Both the position numbers and the translations under genes were made by a program. The notes beneath the pieces are model-generated. The model was not told the origin of the DNA and made no database searches. It was given only the letters and a program-made list of their open reading frames with translations. Shown in pieces: positions 13,900-26,086 of a stretch of DNA of 64,000 nucleotides (its first letter is position 1; each line of letters begins with the position of its first letter). The stretch covers positions 21,889,501-21,953,500 of the forward strand of contig NC_135066.1 of NCBI RefSeq assembly GCF_051401765.1, written 5' to 3'. Source of the DNA: Calliopsis andreniformis (Eukaryota > Arthropoda > Insecta > Hymenoptera > Andrenidae).

Positions 13900-15570
13900 A
13901 TATATGAAAAAATTTAGTGTAAGTTATGGCAATCATCTGATTCAATGAAAATCTCTCCCCTCGATACTATGTTAATTCACAAATAACGTGTTCTTGCTAG
14001 CTCAAACATTTTAATTTTCTTTCCCCTTTGTGCTGCCGCAGCATTTGTTGGCAGGTGTTTTAATTAAAACCGTTTAATAGGAAGCTCGACACAGCGGAAG
14101 TCAGGCGGAAAACAAGGAAACGTCAGGATCAATTTTTAACTCCTCGTAAATCTATCAAATTTACCTGGCTTCGTCACACATTGCCATTAATGGCATTGAT
14201 TTTCGTGGCAACGTAGCCGAAGTTCAGACTTTGTGAACTCATGGTTTCCGATTAATTCGTGGAGATAGCAGACGTTTCCAGCTTGAACCCTTTACCTTGT
14301 TTATACATATACCTAACACACTGGCACAGCATTGTGACTGGAGCGGCAGCAAAAAAGAAGATGAAAACAGGGTGACTGAATGAGGAGACAAGATCGCCTC
14401 TAATCCCGCCCCAAACCTCCTCATCCTCCTACCTCCATCTCTCTCCTCCTTGTTCACGATCAAGAATTTAATTTTCTCTTGAATTACGACAGTCCTTGCT
14501 AACGTGAAATAATGAACAGAGCGGGTGGCAGTGCTTCTTTCCGCTGCAATTGCTACTTTTCTTCTCCTTCCTGCCCTTTATCCTACACGACCTGCGTTGC
14601 TTCGTAATTTGCTTACTTTCTTACCACCAGCCAACTCCCCCGTCAAGGTCAATGATATACTTTTGAATTGAGAAAATCGACCCGATCCAGGTCAAGAGGG
14701 TAACGAAGCATCCTTAACTTAAGAAGTTACTATGTAGTGTTGAAATCGAGAATTTCTGGGACACTCGCAACGGGCAAAGGTATTTCATGATGTAATTAGG
14801 CTCCTACTTCCATTCACAATATAGTTGGTAATCAAATTATTCTGATCATTTTAAAATGATTGTTTGAAGTTTAAATGAGAATGGAATTGAAGATTCACTT
14901 ACAATAAAAACATTTTTATTACAGAAACTTTAATTGCTCAAATTTTCCAACAATATTATAATTTTAAATGTTCAAATTTTCAATTTCTCATGTTTTCAAA
15001 TATACAAATGTAATAGCTAATAATTTTTCATAAAAAAAAAAACAAATAATGGTACAGTGGGTAATCGAATTATTTATATAAATTTACTTAAATTTTAACG
15101 AGAACAGAATAGAAGAATTCTTCAAACAAATGTTATAAATCATAAAGGACTACTTTGTCCATATATGTATAAATATATACACTGTATAAATATATACATA
15201 AATACTAATAATAATAATGTTCCGCGTTATACGTTTGAACTTCTTCAAATGCTACTAAAGTTTGGCTACTGAAACGTATAATAATTTATGTAACAGTAAA
15301 CGTTTGTACGAATTCTTTTCATGGTACTGACACAAAGAACATTCTAAACGTTTACTAATGATACGTCTTAGAAAAAGCACTAGTTTTTAAATTTCAATTC
15401 TGAATTTCAAATTGTTAGATCTACTCAATCAGAGAGATATTGTCAAAAAAAGTAATTACAGGTATACATAGCTGCAGCGATGCGAGTGGTATCATATTGT
15501 CGAAGTGGAAATTCCTGTTCCACCAGCTACTGTGATGGAAAAAAAAGTTTTCAAGCATGCGTCTATATCA
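13900..15570. other. intergenic DNA
   Basis: No gene recognised. The stretch 14000-14720 is less AT-rich and looks single-copy, while 14800-15470 is AT-rich with degenerate TTCAAAATTTGAA-like low-complexity sequence and short ATA runs. No regulatory element could be supported. Confidence 0.5.
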
Positions 15571-15575
15571 TATTC

Positions 15576-15851
15576 CTATATTGTGTATTGTGTTTTTCCT
15601 GCATGTGCTGAGCGAACACTTTCAGCTACACGCTGGATATTTCTGCGCTGACCTCGCTGTCGTAATATACTCATATTTGAGCCATCTCTCACTGATCCAG
15701 ATTCTTTAAATTTGACAAGTATTTTCCAGCTAGTACGCGGTAAAAGAGCATTTTTAGCGTTTGAAAATTCCTTGTCAGTGAGATCAATCCTCCCATTCTT
15801 AAATACAATACCATAATTATAATATGTTCTTTTGTCGTTCATATTGTTCAA
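15576..15851 (-). pseudogene. transposase N-terminal helix-turn-helix fragment (DUF4817-like)
   Basis: A 91-codon minus-strand frame ends with FKESGSVRDGSN, RQRGQRRNIQRVAESVRSA. This order (an ETGSV-like helix end, a basic linker, then a RRT.NIQRVAESV-like helix) matches the N-terminal DNA-binding part of insect IS630-Tc1-mariner transposases whose C-terminus carries a SPDLTPLDFFLWG-like block. The catalytic domain does not follow, so this is a fragment. An internal ATG (about 15842) is the best start; a TTG lies three codons upstream. The C-terminal half of a related type is seen at 52850-53270, but the two pieces are 37 kb apart and on opposite strands. The assignment rests on motif memory alone. 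Confidence 0.5.
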
Positions 15852-16189
15852 ATTAGTAAGGAAACTCGTTTGATTTTATACTGAAAAATCATCTACTGTA
15901 TCATTTTTTGTAATGTATGCAGAATATCGTCTAATTCGTACTGTAATAAAAAAAATGAAAATTGAAATGCTTATAATAAACACAATATATATCAACTTTT
16001 ATTTTCTTTGTAGGAGAGTACAAAAATACTCTAGTATCTTTAATTTTTGTTTAATACATTACAATTTTGTGTAACAAAATATTTCTGAAATTAACTCGTT
16101 GTAGACACATTATACAGCAGGTGTGCAGTGCAGCACCTGGCAAAAAAGACGAATAACACATCTTGTTTGTAACATAATAAACAAAAAAG

Positions 16190-16265
16190 AATTTCAACTT
16201 CTAGGGATGGTCGTATAGAAATGTTGATATTTGTCTTTTATAAGGGCTCCACCTCCGACTTTGAT
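16190..16265 (-). repeat. fragment of the 18.7-kb repeat, inverted
   Basis: Read on the minus strand this segment contains GTGGAGCCCTTATAA inside a longer match to the plus-strand sequence near 18795-18835. A second fragment of the same repeat, with TTTTGCAAATATCTCGAAAATTA, lies in plus orientation at 16640-16675. The two pieces may be remains of one rearranged copy. Confidence 0.5.
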
Positions 16266-16956
16266 TGTTTTCTTACACCCGCGGCAGCGTATGCGTGAGC
16301 CCGATGCCGCCACTTATCTATTATTTCTATGAACACGTCGTGTCAGCTGGCAGACAACTTATATAACGGATGAACTGAAAGATTAAACTTGGCCAATGTC
16401 AATATTAAATTTCAACGAAATGTTCATTCTATATTTTCCATAAAGTTTTACTATATGTCATTGTTTTCCTAACATGAAAAGAAAGACAGATCAGAGTTGA
16501 TATGGGTTAGGCTCTTTTCAGGGAGCAGGGGCAGGGCACGGCTCTGTCCTTCCCCTGCTCATGCTTCGAAATTTTGAACCTTCCCTAAGGGAATGTGTTT
16601 AGTGAGTGCATGTATAAACAAAATACAATGTACTAGTAGCAACAGTATTTTGCAAATATCTCGAAAATTAAAGACCTATCTCAGACCTAATCGAGGCTAA
16701 GTATGTAATTATAAAAAACAACAGATAAATGGTGGTCATGGCATTCGAAACGCTGCTGAGAACGTGCACATATAAACAGAATTACAAAGATAATTTGTAA
16801 AGGGAATGACCTCAGATAATTTTTAATATTATACTTTATACAGCAAAATATACAAAATACTTTTTGCATATTTATCGTGCATAAACATTCGCAGGTTAGT
16901 AATAACAACCACAATTAACACCTTTCGAAGTAAAATACGGATGCATTTTTAGCATT

Positions 16957-17325
16957 TCATGGCCAAGCTTGCTTTTTTACTCGTAAATCATCAACGGATA
17001 CCCATGTTGTGCCCTTACCCCTTACCATACTCGTGTAATGACCATCGGCAATACTTTTACCATGGTAGAAAATCGCTGCCTTAAGGTTATAACAGTGATT
17101 TCCCATTTGTATTTTAGTAGTAGGTATTGTTTTGACGTAGAGATTTTCCACTTTTATTATTCCACTACTATTGTGATCGAACAAAAGTAATTTTGCAATA
17201 AGAATTTGTTTGGAAGCAGTTATATTGACTTTCTTCATTATGTTTGTATCTGAACTACCACAATTATTGCAAGGATCTGTCAAATTTATCCATTCTGTGA
17301 AATTATGTTTTATTATTACATTACA
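16957..17325 (-). pseudogene. ubiquitin-specific-protease-like C-terminal fragment
   Basis: USP enzymes cleave ubiquitin from proteins using Cys, His and Asp/Asn boxes. This minus-strand frame shows a CNNC pair, then a hydrophobic strand (KQILIAKLLLFDH) like the LIIxLxRF stretch of USPs. After it come FYHG...ADGHYTSM, which fits the catalytic histidine box, and W...VDD, which fits the acidic box and its neighbours. The catalytic cysteine box, normally well upstream, is not found, and the frame meets a stop at its 5' side near 17326-17328. The fragment therefore covers only the C-terminal half of the fold and cannot be an active enzyme as it stands. It could be an exon of a host gene, a retrocopy, or cargo of a mobile element. 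The repeat-rich surroundings favour a relic. Confidence 0.6.
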
Positions 17326-17476
17326 TTACACTTGGCAGGTTCTCTTTCAAGTGACGGCAGCCGAGCCCTGCCGAATGATCTCGAGAGTCGACGAACGAAT
17401 CATGTGTTCCTTTTGGCTGAATGCCAATTTTTAAATTGCTAGCCAAGTCATAAAAGAAAAAAGAAATGTTGGTATT

Positions 17477-18380
17477 GATTTCTCATAAACTATTGGACAA
17501 AAAATTATGAAAAAAGTCAGGAACACCTTAGCTATCGCGACAAATGTTGTGGATTTTCTCAGATTTTTAAATTAATTAATAAAATTGTAAAACATAAAGA
17601 ATGAGAGACAAGAAGGTTATTCACCAATCTTGTTAAAACTACTGGTGGAAAAATTAGAACAAAAAATGAAGCAACACTTTAGCTATCGCGATAAGTATTT
17701 TGGAATTTTCTCAGTACAATCCGTAGTTCCTACGGATATACTGAAAAAATCAGTGCTCGTTTAGTGAAGCGATAAGTGTTAGTGACCGCGTAGTGTTGTA
17801 AATGCAAGGTGTCGTCTTTGGTGTTGTACCTGCGATTAGCGCTACCTGGGCATCGTCCTCCAATGATCGGGATCGGCACAATGACCCAGTGAAGCAAGTG
17901 TTCAAGCAGCAGGTGAATTCCTTTCCGAATGGGTGAGTTCTACCGATAGTAAGTACTCATATTACTAGAGTTGTATTATTAATCTCAATTAATTTACACA
18001 TTTTTTGCTTTGGTCCGCCACAATTTAAAAAAAAAAACAAATATCAATGTTTTCGTACTTTTTACCGATTACAGAAACTAATACATCCAATTTTTGTTCA
18101 TTCATTATGAAATAAGTATTCTTGTACAGTTTTCAATATTTTAATACACAGTAAAATAACGTACAATCCGTAGGAAATACGAAAACACTGCTTTTTATTT
18201 TTTTTTTTACTATGGCATTACTTTACTAAATCGGCATTTTAAAATTCTTTCTTCATTTTTTATTTTTTACAACTTGGATAATTAATTTAAAAATCTGAAA
18301 AAATTCTATAATATATGTCTGAATAGTTAACGTGGTCCTAATTTTTTTCATAATTTTTATCCAATAGTTTAGGAGAAATT
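17477..18380. mobile_element. foldback repeat of about 0.9 kb
   Basis: The left arm (17477-17600) and right arm (18262-18380) are inverted copies. Both read, from outside inward, TTTCTC.TAAACTATTGGA, AAAAATTATGAAAAAA, then TTTTTAAATTAATTA after a short gap. A second inner pair, centred on TTCCTACGGAT, lies at 17705-17750 and 18150-18190. A partial direct copy of the arm (with ACTTTAGCTATCGCGA) occurs at 17640-17690. There is no coding capacity. The centre, near 17930, is GC-richer and unique. This is a non-autonomous inverted-repeat element whose family was not recognised; the ends are approximate. Confidence 0.65.
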
Positions 18381-18399
18381 GAGCATTGACATAAACATT

Positions 18400-18640
18400 T
18401 TGAGTTTCTTGTACAAGCCTCGAGCACGGTGAATAGCAGACGCTCCGCGTAGCTTGTGCCCTGTCGCTGGTCGGCCGAGCGCTCGCTATTCGTGCTCTCT
18501 GATTGGTTGGGGTTTTTCGTTAATAACTCGCTAACAAAGCTTCGGAGGATATTTTTGCAAAGGAAAATGTTGTTTAGAATCACCCCAGGAATCTTCCATT
18601 TCCGGGTCCCGTACTTAGTTTGGTACACCCTGTATACTTC
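18400..18640. repeat. GC-rich repeat with possible transposon end
   Basis: A GC-richer block beside the foldback. Its right edge reads GGTACACCCTGTATA, the reverse complement of a Tc1/mariner-like TATACAGGGTG end. It includes a stretch around TTAATAACTCGCTAACAAAGC that resembles repeats I associate with hymenopteran genomes. No matching left end was found, so it is annotated as a terminal fragment only. Confidence 0.4.
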
Positions 18641-18679
18641 ATGTACTTGGCCTCGAGACGCTACCGCGTCTCTAGATAT

Positions 18680-19330
18680 AATGTAGTAACAATAATAGTT
18701 TTTTGCAAATACCTTGAAAATTAGAACCAATCACAAATTTTTTCAAAAGAAAAACTTGTTGAATATAACGTCCTTTATAATACATTTGAAATTCATAAAA
18801 ATCGGAAGTGGAGCCCTTATAACAGATACTTATCGAAATCTTTTGTTTCGAGTGGGTTCTTAAATCTTGGTATTGGCGAACAGGAGATAATTTCTCATAC
18901 AAAAATAGGATAGAAATGCAGAACGGAATTTGTTTGCAAGGGCTCGGTTTTCGAGAAAATCAAATTTCAAAGTTTATTGTTCAAATGTAGATGCGTTTAG
19001 ACACTATCTATTGTGCTCAGTCAATATACAGTCCGATTTTCTAAAATAGAGCCCTGGTGGCCAGGACTTCAGACTTGCGATGTTGCCGCTCTTCTGGCTT
19101 CTGAGTGGTACTTCTCTCACGAGGCGCGTGCCCTGCTCAATGGGTCTTACTGTCAACCAATTATCTATGTTTGCTCAGTCGTGGGACCTTACCTATTCCT
19201 TGTCTTTGTCAGCTATCTATCGTTTTTCCTTTTCTACATTCCCACCCACTTCCTTGTTCATGACGGCTAGAAAAAGTGTCGAATCTTACTTGCAATTTCA
19301 GGAGGTCTGTAGCGCACGGAAGAAATGGCA
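18680..19330 (+). repeat. dispersed repeat, unrecognised, with GC-rich centre
   Basis: It begins with TTTTTTGCAAATACCTTGAAAATTA, shared with 16640-16675, and contains the GTGGAGCCCTTATAA block also found inverted at 16190-16265. The part 19040-19330 is GC-rich and has two overlapping open frames (85 and 110 codons) without recognised motifs. It is treated as a non-coding repeat; its limits are uncertain. Confidence 0.45.
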
Positions 19331-19399
19331 AACAACTCTGAAAATGTCACCTCATAAGACAGTACGACTTATGCGACTTTATACAACAGAAATATATTT

Positions 19400-20905
19400 A
19401 TTGCAAATATGAGTATGTAAAAGTTACTCCAATAATGCTTAAGAATTAAATTAATATAAATAACACACTGTTATTGATTTGTATTACATTTCAGAAATAA
19501 AAAAAGATAAACTGTAGTAAACAGTAAATAAGAAAAGAGTTGGAAATTGAAATATCTCTGAAACAGTGAAAGACAAAATTTTGTACATTTATATCACTGT
19601 TACATAGAAAAAATATATTTTTATTGCATAAAATAGGAGAATACCACCTGATCATTTCTATGTATTTACGTTCGTGAAAATATTCTTTTTCATTGCTTTC
19701 TACCGCGAAAAATTTGTTCCTTTCTTCTACATTAACATGAAAGATCTACCCTATTGTCTAATGATTTTTATTTGGTCAATTTTACATTGTCGACAAATAT
19801 TACACTCGACTGAATGGTGTCATTTGTAACTACAGGCAAGTTCTACTATTTAAACCCACTCTTGGTAAATAACTACTTTTATTGTAATTAAATTTGTACA
19901 CACGTACAAATTGTTTTTCAAGTATATATGAAAAAGGTAAGTATATATGAAAATTTCCATCATAAAAAAAATACTTATTTTTCTCAATTAAAGTGAAAAA
20001 AATGATTTCAATCAACACGTTTTCCCGAAAAACGGCAGAAATTTCATGTTTCAGTGTCCTATATGTAGTAAATAAATCCAAAATAAGCTAAACAGCATCT
20101 TTAAGATTGCGTCGTGATGTAAACCTCTTACATTTGTCGAAAAAGTAAGTATTCGGTTTGGTACGGATGCCACTGTTTAGAGTTACCTACGGACGAAGAA
20201 ATCTACTTTACCGAGTCTATGAGAGACGAATTTTCTCTTAAAGTTAGAAAGAGAGATCCGATTTACTACACAATCTGGCAACGTTGCGGAAAATACGCTT
20301 CTGGTTTTGGTTCACTCTCACAGACAAGCGCAGGTTGCCTGACACGCCCAGGGCTTAATTTTAATAAATCGGACAATAGTAAGCCACCGCTATTCATTTT
20401 CACATTTGATACAAATAACATTGGAAAAGATTTGGCCTAATTTTAAAGAATAATTAACAGTAATTAAATAGTGTAACTTAAAATGTTTATTACTGTCTAA
20501 AATTATAACATACCCGGATTGATAATGTTTATAAACACAAATAAGAATGATATAGTTTAATTACAATTAGGTGAATGAAGCAGATTGTTTAAATACATTT
20601 ATTTTTAGAATTGATTTTCTGAAACACGGAACTCTATATGAAAAAATTCTATTCTATATTTTCGACACATTTGCACAATGTTTGTGTTACATTCTATAAC
20701 TGAGACAAATTCTAATGTAAATTTGAAATATTTTATACTGAAGTTTCTATTTCTTCCAGTTCTTAAACAATTTCAATCACTGCGTGTTCTCTTGTGCTAA
20801 TAACTGTAATTTAAACTTAAACATGCCTGTGAACTTGGTTCTCAATAATCCAATAACAGTGATGAGACACATTAACGGGACACGGATTATATAGTAGAAA
20901 TTTTA
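19400..20905. other. intergenic DNA
   Basis: AT-rich, with no recognised gene or repeat. A 73-codon frame at 20219-20440 lies in a slightly GC-richer patch but shows no domain and no support from context. Confidence 0.5.
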
Positions 20906-20909
20906 CACA

Positions 20910-21196
20910 TACAGAGTGGATATTACAAAGCGTTACAGACAAATATCTTCAGAAATATTGATTATACGCAAAAATGTTTCAGATGAAAGTTGTTCAGCAC
21001 CAAGAGGTATATAACGTGGTGAGACTTTTATTTTTTCCGGTGGACGCACAAAGATGACGGGACGGTCACGATCATTTTTTAAAATGGAACTGTACTTTCA
21101 TTTTTTCTTAGTATTGCAGCTTATTTTAAGACGAATTTGAAAACTCTCTACAAGTCATTTAAGGTCAAACTTATAGGGAAATACAGAAAAGGTGCA
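20910..21196 (+). repeat. repeat A, copy 1
   Basis: One of four copies of a roughly 270-bp repeat. Shared blocks in order: TACAGRRTGGA at the 5' edge, AAAGCGTTACAGAC, AAAAATGTTTCAG.TGAAAG, GGGACTTTTATTTTT, then GAAAACTCTCTACAAG and CAAGGTCAAACTT-like ends. No inverted terminal repeat and no lasting open frame are seen. The TACAGGGTG-like start recalls Tc1/mariner ends, but the family is not identified. Confidence 0.75.
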
Positions 21197-21335
21197 GGGT
21201 GAGTATACGGTTTTTACATTTCTGATTTTTCGGTTGGCCGTTTTTCTAAGGGTTTCAAGGTTCGACATTCGGGACTCCCAAAAACCTGCTTGGGATAAGG
21301 TGGAAATAGCAGACCATACAAAATTGCTGAGGAGC

Positions 21336-21838
21336 AGTTTGTGCTGAGGAACATCGTACAGGTGCTGCATACTACATTATAATAAGTCTTAATATGGATA
21401 TATATATCAATCTCTTATATTTTATTTGTACTGAGGAGCTTTGAACCATATTTTAATTTAAGATATATTTTAAATAACTTTGGACCTAATAGAGACCATT
21501 GGGGAATACCTGCTTTCATTCCCCTTTGTGTGGATTTAACATTATCGTACAGGATGGAAATTATAAAGCGTTACAGACGAATAATTACAAAAATATTAAT
21601 TATACGCAAAAATGTTTCAGTTGAAAGTTGTTTAGCACCCAGGGGAATGTCATGTGGTGGGACTTTTATTTTTCCCGGTGGATGCGCAAAAGGTGAGGTG
21701 AAGGTCGCGACCATTTTTTCAAATGGAACCATACTTTTATTTTTTGCTAATATTATAGATTATTTTAAGAGGAATTTGAAAACTATCTATAGAAGGTCCT
21801 TCAAGGTCAAACTTGCAGGGAAATGCCGAAAAGGTGAT
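21336..21838 (+). repeat. repeat A, copy 2, with 5' extension
   Basis: The repeat A body (21548-21838) is preceded by about 210 bp (from AGTTTGTGCTGAGG at 21336) that also precede the inverted copy at 39930-40401. This longer unit is therefore about 500 bp. A 103-codon frame crosses it, but the other copies do not keep that frame, so it is probably not a gene. Confidence 0.8.
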
Positions 21839-21839
21839 T

Positions 21840-24055
21840 AAAATAAAAAATTAAAATTAAAAAGTAAAAATTCACTTGTTCAAATGCGAAATAGTAAAAA
21901 TGAGATTGGGTCAGAACGAACGCGTAGTTCGCCGTTTGATCACCAAAGCGGACCGTCGGCATGGTTTGAGAGTTGATATTGTAGATACTTGAATATCTAA
22001 AGATTTAGATATTTTAAAATTTAAAACATTCAAATATTCAAACATTAAAGGTTTAAAGATTTGAAAAATTGTAGATTGTACCTTAAACGTTTGAAAATTT
22101 CAAAATTTGAATGTTCTGAATATATAAAAGTTCATTTCTTCGAATTGTCTTTTTGCTACACTCATTATAAGTTCTTCCGTTGGTAGGCCCTTCGCTTAGG
22201 CCTTTGTTCATTATCAGATCTAGAAGCTAAGGGAATTTCAGTTCCAAAATCTCTTCATTTACTATCGTGCTTCGTTGCTATGCTATACATTATCAATTTT
22301 TCCTCTGGTAAGCTTCCATCCTTTTTCTTAACTGTTTAGTGAATCCTTAAAGTGAAAAGATCTCGAACTACTAAATTTCTCTCTGTTCACTTTTACCATA
22401 CCCCAAAACCTCTATTATTGAAATTCACCCTTCGCGCAAGCTCATATCAAACGTGATCTATCCGGAGCCCCCATTTGTAAACAAAAATAATTGAAATACA
22501 CATTGAAACTCGCTTCACGGTTCTTTTCATAATCACTCGTATATTCACTTGAGGTTGGTCTGCATTGCTCCATTGCCGTAGATACGTGGCCGGTGTTTCT
22601 CCAGAGAGGTTACGTACAAGGCGGCAAACGAGAGTCGAATGGAAATTCGATAATAATTATTGCAGGCCGGGCCGCAAGGCTGTGGAACGTTGAAAAGCTA
22701 TGGTGTGAGTTAGTCGCGCCTGTGGCGGCTATAAATTCTAGCACGCGTTATACGGGGCTGGGGCTACGCTCAGATTGGCCAAGGTACACCTAGGAGCTTG
22801 ACGAATGTGCACATTTATCAGCGACCCCCGCTTCGCGGCTGATAATTCGATTAAAAAGTCGTCGAGTACGACTACGGAAGACGAACACCATCCCGAGGAA
22901 CGACGTCCATCTTTTTTCTGAATATTTATTTCGCTGACTAATCCCTTCTTTCCGCTATCGGCTTCTATGCAAATTACTTGGAGGGACCAAAGACTGTATC
23001 CTCCAGGGGATTATTCTTTCTTCGTAAGAAAAGAAATTTCGTAATTCATGTTTCCTACGTGGATGCTATCTTTTTTTTCAACTCGACGTGGAATTTACGT
23101 AAATGGTAACAAATACCTGTGTTTATTCTGAGAGCAACGCAACTTTGGGAAAGGAAGAAAGAAAATGTGAATGAAACTTTTCGATTGTTTTTCGTGATTG
23201 TTTTGTTATTCTAGATACGTTAAAACCTTGATTAACTAGATTTGGATTTTTTTGTTCAGGGTTAGTTTTGTTCGATAGAGTAAGAATGAGAATACAGTAG
23301 AGGACTGATTAAACTTTGTTATTTAACGCTTATTATTCTACGGTGAAGTCACATTAACTGAATTCTCATTGAACTGGAATAGACCGAAATGGCAGTAACT
23401 GCATGAAGAAACGTCCAAGATTTGAAATGACAAAACTTTAAGAGTTTGTAAGCTTAGAAGTAAAAATTTTAGAAATGAAAAATGTATTAGCAATTTTGAG
23501 AGACAATTTTCATGGTAAAATGCGACACAAATAAAAAATGTCGAAATTGCGTTTGAAGATTTGTTTCCGAGTTACTAATTCTTAAAAATTCACTTAAAAT
23601 GTGAGTGATATTCTACTGACTTAATGACGGTCTGTGTTCGACCGTCTCGGCATGGGTATCAATTCTGCGCAGGGATTTTAACTCACAGGGAAAGATCGCG
23701 ATTTGGACGGGCTCTATTGATCGAAGAATATATTTTTTACTATTTCTAATTTTTTAGTTTCTCCTCCACTTAAAAGCATAATACAGTTATATAATAGCTT
23801 TATTAAATTTTATATCCGGGTTACAAGTCCGCGGCATTGACGTCTAAATATTTAAAGTCATTTTTTTATCAAATTGCAAAAGAAATGCTATTATAAGTAA
23901 GAGTTGGCTTGTCAAATGCAAAAGAGAAAAATCGCAGAATAGTATATCATGTTTAAGAATTGTTGAGACATCAACAGGTAACCAAATTTTTAAAACAAGA
24001 ATGTCTTCATCATTTTTACTTAAAAAAATCTCTTTGCAATATATGAATAATTTAT
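21840..24055. other. intergenic DNA
   Basis: Degenerate ATTTGAA/TTCAAAT low-complexity sequence at 21970-22130. From about 22440 to 23110 the sequence is less AT-rich and looks single-copy, with no coding motif; it could be conserved regulatory DNA but nothing proves this. The remainder is AT-rich and empty. Confidence 0.5.
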
Positions 24056-24059
24056 TTTG

Positions 24060-24270
24060 AGAAATCTAATCTTCGCGATTAAAACAAAAAAGGCCAGGGT
24101 CCGGCTTTTTAATGTTTGCGAAGGTTAAGTTCATTTATGAATGCATTTTACGTATATATTAATGAAAGCTGCAAACTGTGTGGATTTGTATTTTATAAAT
24201 AAGTTTGAAATTAGAAAACTCATGCTTGAACCTATCTTCCTTAATTATACGTGCATTACAACGTGTTTCA
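24060..24270 (+). repeat. dispersed repeat, copy 2 (matches 6500-6760)
   Basis: Direct-orientation counterpart of the segment at 6.5 kb. The best-kept part is ATATTAATGAAAGCTGCAAA, surrounded by weaker blocks. The 69-codon open frame here (24141-24350) is not preserved in the other copy, so it is unlikely to be a gene. Confidence 0.5.
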
Positions 24271-24359
24271 ATATTGTCAAAATATCTACTATTGAAAAGC
24301 AAGTTCTCGTGAAAAAGCTCATAAAAATATATACATTTTGTAGTTACTGAAAAATGATT

Positions 24360-26080
24360 TAGAGTAATTCTGTTAAGCAGAACTATAGCACGATATACAG
24401 TACGTATGGCTTAGTTAGTTATATTATAGGTACATGTAACTGAACAGCTCATAACAAAAAAGACCCTTGTCAGTTTCTGTCTTCTTCTAGCTGAACAAGG
24501 AAAATACAGTAACATCTTTCATTCCTATTCCATTGATTGTTTTTTTAACAAAATACATATTCATCATAGTACATACGTTTTTGATAGGATAGGTTCTACT
24601 ATGTTGTTAATTCCTTTTCTGACCACTAGAATGTGTTCTTATTAAAAAAATTACACAATTCGGCAAGGGCTGTTTTTGTTGTGGGCTCTTCAATTATTAA
24701 GTGTTATCCAAATCGATATATTGTATTTATGTAAGTCTACATAGCTCACGTATTCAGATATTTATAAATCATAAATTCATATTTATAAAACATAAATTCA
24801 AAGCATCCATTTTCAAATACAAGTTTTGCAAGAATTAGAATACGAAATCTGTCCTATTTTATCTATCTCTATACAAATCCTCCCAATATATTTGAAATAA
24901 TGTAAGTTAGTTGTGCTAATATTTAAAACGTTGTGTAGTATTTCTAAATAGATATGTGGTGAAACTATTCAATGTTTCATAAAGTTTCGAGTCTTATCAG
25001 ACACATACAATAAATTATTATCCATAAAAGAAATTCTTAAACATAGTTTAGAACAAAATGATGAAAGGCTGCAACTGGCAAAAATTGCCATACCCTACGT
25101 ACACAATTTCACAACATCGTAAGCAAAACAGCTGCTAATTTAATCTAAGAGAATTCTTTTTTAGAGTTCACTAGTCAAACTGATCAGATTGTCTGTTCTA
25201 GTATCAAATTTACATACAAAACAAGACAAGTCTTATCAAACACAGAGCTTTGTGTAAGCTCCGTTTTGCAGTCTTGAACCGTAGTAAAAGATATGTAAAA
25301 CGAGAAATGTTCTAATAATAATATGCACCCCTAAATAAAAAGGGAAACAACAAATACCTAATACAAAAAGTGTAAAAACTCTCAGCAGGGTTAACATGAA
25401 AAAAAGTTATAATTAAAAAAAGAAGAAGAAAGCTTTGTGTAAGTTATCTTGAATCCCTTACGCGATCATGTCATGTTTTACAAAAATGTTTATTATTCAT
25501 GAGCATATTATAATTTTTGGTTGAAACACTAGTACTATTATGTGATTTTATATATGAGTTAATGAATTTCTTATGGCCGGCGAATTTGAGAACACTGATG
25601 AAATTGGGATCACCGACCTTATTGTTAGAGAGAATTCGGTTCTCACTTAAGTCGAACCACGTTGGAAGTATATGATAATATTAATATATAGTTATTCTTT
25701 GGAATTAACAAGATTAGTATTGTTCGTGGAACTTGAGCAATTCAGATTAACAGGATTTAAAATTTAAATTCTGTCTAAAATATTGTATCCTTCAAACTTC
25801 TATTTTTCAAGCCCAGAAAAAAACAAGGGAACATGCTGATACAAGAAGAATCGTGTTATCTTGCTGTTTAACTACCGGTTTCCATTATGAATAATGATAT
25901 AGACTCTGGATTGTTGTTCTATCAATGCATCTACATACATACAGATGTGACTGGAGACTTTCCGTATTATCGATGAATCAGGAAGCAGATATGCATTGCT
26001 TCGATACACTACTAGGGAATATTCTCGTGGTATCTCGAGTCTGACGGAAATTTAGTAACGCCTGTGAAGCCAGTCTCGTT
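24360..26080. other. intergenic DNA
   Basis: AT-rich, with no recognised gene, repeat or RNA. The segment 25950-26160 is less AT-rich and may already belong to the retroelement end described next. Confidence 0.5.
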
Positions 26081-26086
26081 ATCACT

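Larger units (their letters stand above)
9607..13900 (+). mobile_element. Jockey-clade non-LTR retrotransposon, dead
   Basis: A near full-length LINE in two-ORF layout: a gag-like ORF1 (9607-11035) and an endonuclease plus reverse transcriptase ORF2 (from 11054). An 18-bp gap separates the ORF1 stop from the ORF2 ATG. Gene order and motifs match the X-element/Jockey type of insect LINE. No RNase H domain was seen. Both ORFs carry several stops and frameshifts, so the copy cannot move by itself. The 5' end and the 3' tail are approximate. No clear poly(A) tail or target-site duplication was found, and the 3' limit near 13.9 kb is where recognisable coding sequence ends. Confidence 0.85.

Noticed and set aside
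19013..19412. Hydrophobic 85-codon frame as a membrane protein
   Set aside because: It overlaps another frame of similar length, and the underlying DNA belongs to a repeat with fragments elsewhere in the window.
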